This document shows positions 31,921 to 32,061 of a stretch of 32,061 bases of DNA, piece after piece; positions within the stretch are counted from its first letter, which is position 1, and the number at the start of each line of letters is the position of its first letter. The translations under genes and the position numbers were made by a program. The stretch is taken from positions 53,178 to 85,238 of the forward strand of contig NZ_ANBE01000009.1 in NCBI RefSeq assembly GCF_000341145.1, in the 5' to 3' direction. The DNA is from Nocardiopsis xinjiangensis YIM 90004. Its GTDB lineage: Bacteria > Actinomycetota > Actinomycetes > Streptosporangiales > Streptosporangiaceae. The notes under the pieces are model-generated. The model did not search any database. It was given only the letters and a program-made list of their open reading frames with translations, and was not told where the DNA came from.

Positions 31921-32061
31921 GTCGGGACACCCTAGACGATCAGCGGTCCTGACGGAGTGAGGCCGCAACCGGGGGTGACGGGAAGATCCGTCCCGGCGCC
32001 GTCGGATCTCCGTGAGCGGGGCCTTCCGGGAACGTCCGTGGAGGGGCGGGGGGGGTCCGCC
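31921..32061. other. Upstream region of the hydrolase to window edge
   Basis: These 141 bases contain no gene that I can support. Apart from the TAGGGT near 31929-31934 (minus strand), I see no clear element. The promoter of the hydrolase is expected here. Confidence 0.3.

Noticed and set aside
29540..31930. Minus-strand open frame of 796 codons across the PHP, MBL-like and hydrolase genes
   Set aside because: It runs antisense or out of frame to three well-supported genes, has repetitive Arg/Gly/Ala composition and no ribosome site. It is a high-GC shadow frame.

Overview
The window is actinobacterial chromosome. The evidence is very high GC, many GTG starts, overlapping stop/start junctions, GC-rich hairpin terminators that mostly lack U-tracts, and actinobacterial families (DUF5941, DUF6758, a typical OmpR-type two-component pair, TypA, RecD2). 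The gene set and the style of the cell-surface cluster suggest a Streptosporangiales/Nocardiopsaceae-like organism, but the genus cannot be proven from the sequence. Products, motifs and starts were read by eye; no database search was run.

Region 1 (1-7993) is an envelope-polymer locus. A divergent IspD/TarI-type cytidylyltransferase (partial) faces a two-gene ABC exporter. A second unit then encodes a CDP-alcohol phosphotransferase-like membrane protein that has lost the whole catalytic motif, a separate DUF5941 membrane protein, a LicC-type nucleotidyltransferase, a sn-glycerol-1-phosphate dehydrogenase-like enzyme, and an apparently active CDP-alcohol phosphotransferase whose last catalytic Asp is His. 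A GT2 glycosyltransferase follows. The simplest reading is DHAP to glycerol-1-phosphate (or a related polyol phosphate), CTP activation, transfer to a membrane acceptor, glycosylation and export.

Region 2 (8349-19240) continues the glycan theme. It holds a RutE-like nitroreductase, a GT4, a UDP-ManNAc dehydrogenase (wecC) and a second GT4 on the minus strand. The second GT4 is the only gene in the window in which I found in-frame TTA codons, and it has two. Divergent from it on the plus strand are wecB, a small ORF with a strong ribosome site, a 580-residue protein that looks like a decayed glycosyltransferase, and a protein with two tandem GT-B domains. WecB plus WecC imply UDP-ManNAcA, the building block of teichuronic-acid-like polymers.

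Region 3 (19247-23361) has an OmpR/histidine-kinase pair divergent from a proline-rich single-pass membrane protein with four extracellular cysteines, then a four-helix membrane protein. Region 4 (23500-31920) is mostly housekeeping: RecD2, a Nudix hydrolase, TypA, a DUF6758 zinc-ribbon protein, a leaderless PHP phosphoesterase, a metallo-beta-lactamase-fold protein that has lost most metal ligands, and an alpha/beta hydrolase on the minus strand.

A recurring feature is catalytically degenerate relatives of enzymes (2788-3594, 15226-16968, 30002-30928). Strong hairpins separate most transcription units.
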